Assembly: GCA_001598975.1 (NCBI GenBank)
Contig: BBXU01002572.1
Coordinates: 1 to 19,028, forward strand
Length of the DNA: 19,028 bases
Direction of reading: 5' to 3'
Source of the DNA: Parachlorella kessleri
Taxonomy: Eukaryota > Chlorophyta > Trebouxiophyceae > Chlorellales > Chlorellaceae
Part shown: piece after piece, positions 10,665 through 19,028 of the stretch
How positions within the stretch are numbered: the stretch's first letter is position 1
How the letters are laid out: each line of letters starts with the position of its first letter
The notes under the pieces: generated by a model
Told to the model about the DNA's origin: nothing
Database searches by the model: none
What the model saw: only the letters and a program-made list of their open reading frames with translations
Program-made: the position numbers and the translations under genes

Positions 10665-12024
10665 TGCCAGACTAGACGAGCCGATGGGTGGCAGGGTGGA
10701 TTACATGGAGCTACCCAGTCGAACTCTACGCCTACTTGGGCTACTGTGAGAATACCGCTTGTGCAGTTTCCGGACGTGCTTGTCTGCTCAATCTGATCCG
10801 GTACCGAATCGTAAGATACCTGAGCTGCACATAACTTGTGAGCAGGTTGGTTCGGGCATGGTTGGTTTTGCATCCTCAACCGCTGCTCGACTGTTAGTTC
10901 AACTGTTTCCTTAGCTGGGGCAGGTGGCAAGAGCGAAAATGCAGGGCTGGAAAATAGCCCAGACAGCGAGGCTGCTTCAGGGCCTGGACCAACACCTCGG
11001 CTGTGTGTGTTGTGTAAGTGGCACTGAGCGCTGTTACCACCATAGTCGGCTAAGCTAAACACACCATTGAAGGTACCCGCAGGCCATCACATTTGACACA
11101 CCAGTTCACATTCGTAATTGCCCAGCAGAGGCACAAAGTCAAACTGCTGAAGGCACGGACTCTCAGCACACAGTGTACTCGCACTGCGCAGCTTGAATTG
11201 CGGATCAGTAGGACTTACATGCAGACAGGGCCGGAATCAGCATGCAACAAGGTCTGTGGTACACAGATTCTGCAAACAAGACCTGCTAAACAAGAGTTCC
11301 TAGCAAAAGGCCTAAAAACCGCACGGAGATAAGCCAAGGAAAAGTAAAGACGCACGTCAAACGGACATGAAAGGGTGAAACGCTTCAAAACCTAGGCAGG
11401 CACTCCATATGTGTCTGCTAACAAGTAAACAGACGAAACACGCGACGATAAGCAGCACACAAAAGGGGCCTAAGTGGGGTTCTTGGACAGGAGAGGAGGA
11501 CCTAAAAGCCACACAGAAAGCAGCATACTACATAAAGTACAACAGCCAAGAAGCAAAACGCCAAAAACTCTTGGGCACCAAATGGTACATCAAAACATGG
11601 GGTTGTGCATGAGCAGCATCTGCCCCACCAACGGGGCAGGCAAGGCTGGTATGGAGCAGAGGGGAAGCAGACGGGGCGGTGCTTAACCGCTAGTGGTCAT
11701 ATCATTGATCAGTAATGCAAGACTCTCACATGGTTCTCTACCAACATTGCTAGGAAGCAGCATGGACCTTCCTCTCACAGTACTCATCAGGTTGCTTGAT
11801 GTTATTTGAATACCGACTCAAAACTTTTGTTCCATGTGGTACATACATAGCACCAAGACTCCGCCAAACCAGCCTGGCAGCAGATAAATCTTGGCCATCC
11901 ATGCAGCCATCGTCTTCATGGTATTATTCACCCTCCAGTGTGACCTTTACTGCCCATCTGTTCCAGTACGCGCGAGTACAGCAGAGGCTGTCCTCCTTAT
12001 TGATGGTAAATTTTGAGAGACGCC
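10665..12024. other. Intergenic: chlorophyllase upstream region and flank of the next minus-strand gene
   Basis: No gene is recognised. Minus-strand open frame 11062-10490 (190 codons) overlaps the start of the chlorophyllase gene in another frame and shows no family motif. The part at about 11090-11620 is A-rich on the plus strand and looks lower in GC than its surroundings, with no ORF or RNA I can name. I checked for transposase motifs and a tRNA T-arm and saw neither. Confidence 0.45.
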
Positions 12025-13354
12025 TCAGGCATCACCACCCAACCACCCCTCAGGTGGTACATACCTGCGGAGCACGGCACTGTCTAATGCTTGGTTGCAA
12101 CCTATAATTGACATTCCACACGCTGCTATCACGCTGAAGGGTACTGTCTGGTCATATATTACTGGTGCTGACAACCCTTGCCTTGGAATAGGTGTAGCAG
12201 CTTGAGAGCACCATGTGCACTGCAACACCTGCATTGGGTTTGGCTCACCATGCATCTTCATCCACTTTCCAGCGCTTGGGGTTCTCAGGGAAAGGGTGCT
12301 GCCTGCAAAGTGAGACAGCCCCATTAGCAGCCACTCATTGAGCAGTCTTGATGCCCCCAGTGCCGTACTCTGTACATAACAGGAGTGGCATCAATCAGGA
12401 CAGCGAGGCAGCTGACCAGCCCCTATGATACACAGAACGTGGTATAATGCCTCAGCTTACCAGTTGTCTGACTGGGCGGTCGCTTCAGTGGCGGCGGCGG
12501 CGGCCGCATAGTTTTCTGCCACAGGTGCAGTTGCCTGTACCGCTGGAGCAGGCTGACGGGGTGACTCCGAGAAAAGCGTGGGGCACGGCTGCAGCAGGGG
12601 GTGCAAGGGTGCATGTGCCTTCAGGACTGTACCAATTTTGGGAAAGCCTGCTTATACCAGTGAGGAACACTACCCCCCACCTGACAAGTAAGTCTCGGCT
12701 TGGCAGACCCATCGCGCAGACCAACCAGGCAATCATGCATACCTGGACAAGGCTGAAGGTCGAGGTGGGCACGCCGGGCGATGCCAGGAAGTGCTCGGTT
12801 GAAGAGCTGTCGGTGGCACTGTGCTGGTGGTGGTGGGTAGCAAAGTCCACGTGAGCCGGGTGAGCGCACAATGTCCTGGGCCTGCAGAGTGAATTTTGGA
12901 GGTGACGCTGGGCGTTGTGCAATTGGCGCTGGGCTGGCTGTCCCTGTTATTTGCAGGGGCCAAGAGAGGTCTTGGCTAGCATAACAGCCTGCTGACAAAT
13001 GTGCAGCACACCTACTCCTGTTCTGGCCTGCTGGGGACTAGGAGGGCGGTAAATGGTTGCAAGTCTGACTAGGGAGACGTTTACGAGTGTGCACGTGCCA
13101 CCGTCAGCGTCCAAGGGGCCCCTACAAACGCTCTGCGAAAGTTGAAATATGTCCTTGGAGCTACCCCGGTTGCGCAACCCCGACCCTACCTTGGAGACTC
13201 CGCTCGTTTGGCTCGACACAGCACTGCAGGGGTCCTGCAATAGCAGCATGGGAGCAAGCTCGACATAGCCCGCCCGTCGAGCTCCTCACGGACAGCGAGG
13301 CGTATTCTCCCCCGCTCACCGTGTGCGAAGAGTGCAAATGAAGAGGGACTCCAT
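12025..13354 (-). CDS. Tentative small unrecognised protein with one C-terminal membrane helix, about 5 exons
   Basis: Proposed exons on the minus strand: 13354-13320 (MESLFICTLRTR, least certain), 12881-12743, 12552-12461, 12302-12249, 12181-12025; these close in phase to 158 aa. The middle exons carry coding-like C/G third positions and compatible phases: HPAHVDFATHHHQHSATDSS, an Ala-rich linker ending ATEATAQSDN, then WQHPFPENPKRWKVDEDAW, then the predicted hydrophobic segment VPFSVIAACGMSIIGCNQAL followed by LRRYVPPEGW. I do not recognise the family; a small organelle membrane protein is a guess from the single helix. The final intron (12182-12248, 67 bases, AAG acceptor) is shorter than every other intron here. 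A second reading starts at ATG 12509, uses the better CAG acceptor before 12167 and gives 81 aa with the same C-terminus. A strong GTATGT at 12068-12063 could also be a donor to a further exon. Confidence 0.4.
12486..12506. repeat. GGC/GCC triplet tract coding for poly-Ala
   Basis: A short uninterrupted-looking GCC/GGC run (plus-strand GGCGGCGGCGGCGGCC) that encodes six alanines in the favoured frame of the tentative minus-strand gene, or poly-proline in the alternative frame. Confidence 0.65.
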
Positions 13355-13641
13355 CGGATACCGGGCGAGGAGCGGGTGGGCTTGATCACTTGTTGGCGGT
13401 GAACGCCCCGTTCAACTAGTGCCAAGGCCGACCTAAGCGCAGTGATCGTCAATTTTGCATTGAAAGGAGGCCTTGCATAGAGATCGAGCACTACTCCTTG
13501 CTTTGGAGGAGCTCTGATAAAGTTCCTGACTTAGAGTGACGGGCTCTGGCGGGAATATTTGCAAATTGCCAATGGGAGATGATGATGGAGCTCTAGGCCA
13601 TAGTTTTTAATCTTCATACGAGCCTTATCAACCCTGGTTCA
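13355..13641. promoter_or_regulatory. Putative divergent promoter between tentative gene and MED21
   Basis: About 290 bases separate the MED21 start codon (13642, plus) from the proposed start of the minus-strand gene (13354). The interval has no recognised coding exon and would have to serve both genes if the minus-strand first exon is right. No specific binding site is identified; the call rests on gene orientation only. Confidence 0.35.
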
Positions 13642-14411
13642 ATGTCGGCTGATGGCCCACCTGCTAGGCATTTCGATGTGATCAGCCAGCTCCAAGACCA
13701 AGTAAACGGCCTCTGCTCTAAACTCTTTAATTTCTTGGGGGCCTTGCAACGGGATGCCCCACCGTCCAGCGTTAAAGGGGAGGGCCTTTTAGCCCCTGCT
13801 GGCGGCGTAGATGTGGAGGTGGGTGTCTTTGGCACGGCATGTATCGAGGTTTTACGTGTGTTTTTAACAGCCACCCTGCAATTGCTTTCGATAGTCAAGC
13901 ACACTGCCTGGTTGAGAGCTGTGGGCTTTTAGCCGACAGCTGAGAGGTGTGGAATTTCAGCCAAAGCAGCTGCTTGGCTCCCTTTCATCTCCTTGTACTG
14001 TACAGGCTGCTGCTTCTGTGGCCCTGCCTGTACTCTTTTGGTAGACATCATGTGCTGCCCCCACGATCCCTAGCACAGGCCCAAACAGAGCTGATGGCCA
14101 GCGAGATAGTGGAGAGCTTCACAGCAGTGGAACGACTCCTGCAGCAGCTGCCGCCCACAGACAAGACCGAGGCCCAGCAGCTCCAAGGCATCGCAGCGCT
14201 GCAGCAGCACAACGCAGCCGCCGCAGCAGAGCTAGGCCGCGAGCTAGCAGCGGCCGAGGGGCGGCTGGCCCAGCTGCAGACAGCGTATGGCGTCCTGGCG
14301 GATCTGCAACTGGCTAGGCGGGGGCAGCGGCTGCGGCTGCAGCTCCCAGAGCAGCAGCAGCAGCGAGAACAGCATCTAGGGGGACCATCAGGGGAACCGG
14401 GACCCAGCTAA
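13642..14411 (+). CDS. MED21: Mediator complex subunit 21, 2 exons
   Basis: Exons 13642-13818 and 14079-14411, one phase-0 intron, 169 aa, TAA stop. MED21 (yeast Srb7) pairs with MED7 as a coiled-coil hinge in the middle module of Mediator, which links transcription factors to RNA polymerase II. Seen: the N-terminal family signature at residues 11-41, FDVISQLQDQVN then FNFLGALQRDAPPSS, closely matching human and plant MED21; a Gly/Ala/Pro linker; and from residue 60 a helical region (SEIVESFTAVERLLQQLPP, then QQLQGIAALQQHN, then AELGRELAAAEGRLAQLQTA) that fits the coiled coil. It is somewhat longer than human (144) or Arabidopsis (139) MED21: nine residues precede the conserved start and the C-terminus ends in a Gln/Arg-rich tail. 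It is convergent with the Nudix gene (292 bases between stops). Confidence 0.93.
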
Positions 14412-14703
14412 GCTTATCTGGACGTGATGACTTGATGCGAACCTGACATTGATGCTCCCTAGTTGCTGTGAATTTTAACTACAGAGCAGGTCTAGTTATC
14501 TTGTTATGAAGTTAAGGCTCGGTGCAATGCAGGACAGACTAGGAAGACGCCGCATTATCAGGGATGCACAGAACAGTTAGAGGCTGCACAGCAGCACTTC
14601 CTCACTTGCTAGATCTGCACTGTGTACTAACGTATATATTGGCAGTATGACTTGCAAGCTGCCTAGCTGGGCTATGCAAACCAACAATCGCTACAAGTTA
14701 CCA
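14412..14703. other. Convergent 3' flank between MED21 and the Nudix gene
   Basis: Only 292 bases separate the two stop codons, so both 3' untranslated regions must end in or across this interval. No TGTAA is present on either strand; no other feature is seen. Confidence 0.5.
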
Positions 14704-16148
14704 TCAAGGCAGTAAGCCCTGCATGGCTGCTCGAATGGCTGGTAAGAGGGGAATGTCGGCTGGTGGCATTGGGTAGTTGTCTAGTTCCTGTGGCCCCGCC
14801 CAGGCCAGCTCCTGCCCCTCTGCCCCGACCAGAGCTCCCGTCCAGCTGGTGCAGACTGCATGGGTAGGGGGTACAGGCCGATTTATGGCTGCAGTACACA
14901 TGCTCCAGTGCTGCTGTACAGCAATGAAGCCTGCTGTGAGCTGGTGAGTGCATGTGACCAAGCATGGGGACTCCGCACCGCACTCGGTGACTGGAAAACT
15001 ATTGCGCGATATGTACCCAGAAGCACAAAATGTTAAAGGTACCCAAGTTTGCTGTCTGTCAATGATGTGTTCTCACCAAAAACTGGCATCAGCAGGTGGA
15101 AGGACTTCCCGTTGTCCTTTTGGTAGGTGTGTGAGGCAAAGGTCAGGGGATGCAGGGCCGCGGGGTCGACCTGAGAGCAAGAAGGTAAATGTAAGCCAGG
15201 CCAGGCCACAGGCACAAGGTGCCATCATCCAACAGTCGGGATTATTTGTATGATGCAAGTTGGTGCACGGCCTTCAGCGCACCCAGCCCAAGCCACTATC
15301 AACTGATGAGTCTGCCATCTCTGTCCCCACTTCCGGTGACTATCACGTTGCCCAATGGAAACTCTCCCTCAAGTTTCCCCAGTACTGCTGGCATGCTGTT
15401 GACATGGAGGATGATGCAGAGGTCTGGCACACCCACCTGAATGCCCAGTTCTTCCTTAAGCTCCCTTGTTAGGGCAGCCTCAGGCGTCTCACCCTCCTCC
15501 ACCTACAAGCTGGTACTAGTGTAGTGCACAGACATATTTACTGCATGGCTGTTCTTTGGGGTAAGAAGGGCACCAACTGCTCTGGGGTGTGGCAAGGCAA
15601 GGACTATGCCAGGCACAAAGGCATGGTACCCCATTGAAGCCAAGCTGGCAGTGCAAGCACATACATTCATGCAGCACCCGACCCTTGATGCTGCACACCA
15701 TTTAATAAATGTGCAAAGTAGACGGGGGGTAGCATTGCTTCTCCAGGCTTTGTGGGCAGCCTTACTGAACAAACAGATGTGCTATGTCTCGCCCTTCTTC
15801 CAACTGCGGCGTGTCGCAAGTTGAGTTGCAAATGACTTGGCGTGACAACGCCGCTGCAGCCATTGCGCCCACCTTGCCTCCAGGGAATTCCCACAGCCCT
15901 GCCATATCCTTCCCCGCCGGCCGGCTGGCGAGAAGCACTTGACGCTCCGTGTTGAGCAGGGCCACAGCCGCTACCAGCACCACATGCATTGGCGCAGGAC
16001 TTTGTCTAACTGGCTGTGCGGCCTCTGGGCCGCCAAGTGTTTGAACCAACGAGCCTGCCGGCCTTGCTAGAGCTGGCCGCCTGCTGGGTGGACAGCGACG
16101 CGGCCCTGTACAACATACCCACACACACTGGTGGCATGTTCGGCACAT
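14704..16148 (-). CDS. MutT-type Nudix hydrolase (8-oxo-dGTP diphosphatase-like), 4 exons
   Basis: Exons on the minus strand: 16148-15873, 15502-15437, 15170-15077, 14855-14704; phases close to 195 aa from the first ATG or 142 aa from the ATG at 15989. MutT enzymes hydrolyse oxidised nucleotides such as 8-oxo-dGTP to the monophosphate and so prevent mutation. Seen (195-aa numbering): VVLVAAVALL, then ASRPAGKDMAGLWEFPGGK, and a complete Nudix box GX5EX7REUXEEXGU at 91-113 (G91, E97, R105-E106, E109-E110, G112), then GALVGAEGQELAWAGPQELDN and YPMPPADIPLLPAI, which is the usual MutT C-terminus. The 142-aa form matches bacterial MutT length and start (MHVVLVAAVALL resembles alphaproteobacterial MutT). 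The extra 53 residues are Cys/Arg/Pro/Ala-rich and could be an organelle-targeting leader or 5' untranslated sequence. The substrate is inferred from the family; other Nudix substrates are possible. Confidence 0.88.
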
Positions 16149-16904
16149 CTTTACTAAGCAAAGCTGCCACAGGAAGGCGCACCTGGCCAGCCTCCTGGTA
16201 CTCTATGCTTCACCACAGGCCAGGGACTGGTGAGCCCGGCATGCAGTCGCATTATCCAGGGTCGACCAGCGTCCTTTGCTGCGAGTTGGCGATCCTGCTC
16301 ATGTGATGTACACTTTCGTCTGCATGTTGGTTCCTAATTTAGTTTCGGCGCGCAGTCTGCTGCGCATGCTAGGCTAAGCTGGTTCCCCACCCGGTACCGT
16401 TTCCGTGCAGTTCGTCGTGTCGTTTGCTCTTATTCCATAGTATACATCGGGCAAGCGCCTGCTATCGGGCCGTCGACCCTCGTCGCATGTCCCATTTCTG
16501 GCCCAGTCTCTAGGTCTGCAGGAGGCCAGTCTAGACCTGAGCAGGCAGAAAGCTTGCCAGGAGCTTTCCAGGGACCTGTCGCTGTGAGGGCTTAAGCTTT
16601 GTCCAAGGGACCCATCAGCCCGCGCATCGCCCTAAGTGGCGCATCCGGGCTTGGAACAGAGGTAACCTTTCCAGAGTTGCAATAGCCGATTAGGATTGCA
16701 ATAGCCGCGCAAGGCGCCGCGGATTTTGCAGTAGTGGGCAGGGTGCAGCCTTGGCCACCGTGCACGGCAGACTTCAGGCAGTGTGGGAAGCGACCACACA
16801 TAATTCTGCCAAAACCTGACATTCCAGTGCTTCTAGGGCGTGAAACTCGTCTGCCTATGGTGCAGGGCTGCTAGAGCGCCACAGCTGCTGAAGGGCGCAG
16901 CAAG
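16149..16904. promoter_or_regulatory. Divergent upstream region of the Nudix gene and CFAP20
   Basis: The 756 bases between the two start codons hold no recognised exon and presumably contain both promoters. A 12-bp direct repeat lies at 16677-16707. The minus-strand open frame 16822-16592 has no family resemblance. Confidence 0.5.
16677..16707. repeat. Direct repeat TTGCAATAGCCG, two copies 19 bp apart
   Basis: TTGCAATAGCCG occurs at 16677-16688 and again, identically, at 16696-16707, start to start 19 bases. It lies about 200 bases upstream of the CFAP20 start codon in a divergent promoter region, so a regulatory site is possible; no known factor is assigned. Confidence 0.6.
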
Positions 16905-18213
16905 ATGTTCAAGAATACGTTCCAAAGCGGCTTCCTGTCCATTTTGTACAGCATAGGCAGCAAGCCGCTGCAGATATGGGATAAGGAGGGTGCGTGCTTG
17001 CGGGAAGCTACCTGGTCGGCTTACCCTGGTGCTAACCTATCTACATCTGTGCAACACTGCCCCGCCGCACATGGCCCTGCGATATACTGTCTTTGTCTGT
17101 AGTGTCTTTGTCTGTACAGTGGGGGTGATGTGTGCGATCGTTGCAATATGCCAGTTGTGTGTCGAGTTTCTACTCCACCTTGCATCCTCCTGCTGTCTGG
17201 CACAAGCAGCGCTCTTATCGTGACCTGCAGTCCAAAACGGCCACATCAAGCGGGTCACCGATGAGGACATCCAGAGCAGTGTGCTTGAAATCATCAGCAC
17301 CAATGTCAGCACCACGTACATCACCTGTCCCGCGGACCCCACCAAGACGCTGGGCATCAAGCTCCCCTTCTTGGTCATGATTGTCAAGAACCTGAATAAG
17401 TACTTCAGCTTTGAGGTGCAAGTTCTGGATGACAAGAATGTGCGGCGCCGCTTCCGCGCATCAAACTACCAGGTGGGTGTGTTGCCTTCCTTGGTATCTT
17501 GTTACCCAACCTGGGGCGTGGCTGCAGTCCTGTTTAAGGAGCCCTTCCCCCATTCAGGCAGGCACCAGAGGTTTGTGCTGCCATACTGTCAAAACACTAT
17601 GCAGCCTGCTTCTCTTTATTGGGTGTAGCTCAGCTTGCATTCCAGTGGTCAACTATGCCATTTCTGTGCGCAGTCCACCACCCGTGTGAAGCCATTTATC
17701 TGCACTATGCCCATGCGGCTGGATGACGGCTGGAACCAGGTGCAGTTCAACCTGGCCGACTTCACCAAGCGAGCATACGGTGAGTTTGCTGGGTGTGGGC
17801 ATACAGCTAATTGTCAAGGCAGGGGAGGTCAGTCCTTTCTTAACTTGTGCAAGAAGGGGTGCATGGGACACAGATTTGGCTCAGGGCCACATGTTGTTGA
17901 TAGGCCATGCTGCTAGGGACGGCGGTTGCCAAGCTGGACTGTAAGGGGGACCAGACTTCTTGCCTGGGACCGTCATGAGAGAGGCTTGTGACATGGAGCA
18001 GAGGTATATCTGTGGCAACGAGCGACACCTGTCGCTGCCAAGCGAACAAATCCTGCTGTCGCTGCTGCAGGCACCAATTATGTGGAGACATTGCGGGTCC
18101 AGATCCACGCCAACTGCCGCATCCGCCGCATCTACTTCTCTGATAGGCTGTATGCGGAGGAGGAGCTCCCCGCCGAGTTCAAGCTCTTCTTGCCCATCAA
18201 GGCCAACAACTAG
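16905..18213 (+). CDS. CFAP20: Cilia- and flagella-associated protein 20 (BUG22), 4 exons
   Basis: Exons 16905-16989, 17231-17472, 17674-17779 and 18071-18213 (phases 1, 0, 1), 191 aa, TAG stop. CFAP20 is a microtubule inner-junction protein of the axonemal doublet, and it is also kept in some organisms without motile cilia such as flowering plants. Seen: the near-invariant start [20 protein letters not shown], then [83 protein letters not shown], and [15 protein letters not shown] with an [11 protein letters not shown] end. Length is almost equal to the human protein (193 aa), with very few differences until the last few residues. The start ATG is fixed by this conservation. It is divergent from the Nudix gene. 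Confidence 0.97.
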
Positions 18214-18650
18214 GCCAGCTAGCTATACTGATAATGGAGGCTGACACAATGCCAAATTGACGAGCTGGTTTAGCCTGACTAGGGCTGTTCGTAGGAGTCT
18301 AGCTTGTTTGACATTGTTGACACTAGGCAGGTGGCATGACACAAGGCAGTGAGACTGGCGTGTGTTGAGTGCACCTAGGCAGGTTCTAGGCAGCTTTAGG
18401 TTAGGATTTCTGGCAAGTAGGCTTGCAAGTGACCATCCATTGACAGCACTTACTTGACCTACCATATAGGGGACTAGCCCCAACGGGCCAGTCGCACCGC
18501 CTTTGGACTAAATTGACCGTTGACCGGTGATCTGTGAATCTAACAAGAGCGTCCCAGCGACAGCCGGCATGCACACTGAGCCCTGTTCAGCAGCAGGCGA
18601 TGAGTTGCAGAGAGGTGAGGCACCACCAAGGGCCAACAGCTAGCCTTTTG
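18214..18650. other. Convergent 3' flank between CFAP20 and the right-edge gene
   Basis: No gene is seen. The interval should hold the CFAP20 3' untranslated region and that of the minus-strand gene ending at 18651. No TGTAA was found on either strand. Confidence 0.45.
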
Positions 18651-18856
18651 CTACCGCCTCGCCCCGTGCTTAGGCCACAACGGCTGGGACGACCCTTGAG
18701 TCACCGGCGGGCCCCCGTACTGCTGCGTCGGCGGCTGGGGCGGCATGGCCGGCTGCTGAGGCCCCACGGCGGCGCCGTAAGCCTGGTGGCCGTACTGCTG
18801 CTGAGCTGCGTAGTTTGGGCCATACCCTTCCTGGTACCCCGGCGGGGGCGGCGCGC
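18651..18856 (-). CDS. Last exon of a partial gene: Tyr/Gly/Gln/Pro-rich low-complexity C-terminus
   Basis: The acceptor CTCTGCAG precedes 18856 on the minus strand and the exon runs to a TAG at 18651, giving 67 residues entered in phase 1. The sequence begins APPPPGYQEGYGPNYAAQQQ and continues with YGHQAYG, PQQPAMPPQPPTQQYGG and a basic end. This composition is typical of disordered tails of RNA-binding proteins, but also of other Pro/Gln-rich proteins. The 5' part lies to the right of the window (bases 18857-19028 look like intron), so the domain that would identify it is missing. The other two frames lack this regular Y/G/Q/P pattern. Confidence 0.6.
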
Positions 18857-19028
18857 CTGCAGAGGCAGACAATGTTGGGCACATCAGGCCATGCAGCGAT
18901 ACTGGAAGCAGCCAAAGAAGCAGAGAACACACCCCTGTTGATCAAAGTATGCTTGTTCCCGGGAGAAACCTACTGGCTCAGAACTTAGGCAAGACACAGA
19001 GCATAACTCTTTGGCCTTACTGGTTCAG

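Noticed and set aside
10490..11062. 190-codon minus-strand open frame as a separate gene
   Set aside because: It overlaps the 5' end of the chlorophyllase first exon in another frame, has no recognisable domain and no coding-like codon pattern.
16660..16710. RFX-type X-box upstream of CFAP20
   Set aside because: GGTAAC and GTTGC fragments are near each other, but they do not form the spaced inverted half-sites of an X-box, and RFX control of cilia genes is not expected in green algae.
1..19028. A multi-gene cluster or defence/biosynthetic system
   Set aside because: The genes serve unrelated processes (glycosylation, amino-acid metabolism, chlorophyll turnover, transcription, nucleotide cleaning, axoneme), each with its own introns and mixed orientations; nothing suggests a joint system.

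Overview
The window looks like nuclear DNA of a green alga (Chlorophyta). Every recognisable gene is broken by GT-AG introns of about 100-520 bases, the DNA is moderately GC-rich with C/G-ending codons in the exons, and the gene set combines plastid functions (a chlorophyllase-type hydrolase, a plant-type class IV aminotransferase) with general eukaryotic ones (oligosaccharyltransferase, Mediator, CFAP20). The genus cannot be told from sequence alone. There is no operon, CRISPR array, rRNA, tRNA or recognisable transposon. Exon boundaries were placed by reading protein-family similarity across GT/AG sites and checking that intron phases close; for seven of the eight genes the assembled reading frame closes, and the eighth is partial.

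Layout, left to right: (1) 462-2116 +, short Swp1-type ribophorin II, 5 exons, 294 aa. (2) 2809-6785 -, DAT1-like class IV aminotransferase, 9 exons, 406 aa, convergent with RPN2. (3) 7656-10664 -, chlorophyllase-family alpha/beta hydrolase, 6 exons, 508 aa, with an extra low-complexity C-terminal tail. (4) About 12025-13354 -, a tentative gene for a small unrecognised protein with one predicted membrane helix. (5) 13642-14411 +, Mediator subunit MED21, 2 exons, 169 aa, divergent from gene 4. (6) 14704-16148 -, bacterial-type MutT/Nudix hydrolase, 4 exons, 142 or 195 aa depending on the start, convergent with MED21. (7) 16905-18213 +, CFAP20/BUG22, 4 exons, 191 aa, divergent from the Nudix gene. 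(8) 18651-18856 -, the last exon of a gene that enters from beyond the right edge, encoding a Y/G/Q/P-rich tail.

The neighbours do not form an obvious pathway; this reads as an ordinary, gene-dense algal segment. I found no new multi-gene system. The points most worth a second look are a decayed 60-bp tandem duplication of the splice acceptor and start of chlorophyllase exon 2, lying in the adjacent intron; the unusual chlorophyllase tail; the short ribophorin II; the unidentified small membrane protein; the bacterial-type MutT with a possible targeting extension; and a 12-bp direct repeat in the Nudix/CFAP20 divergent promoter region.
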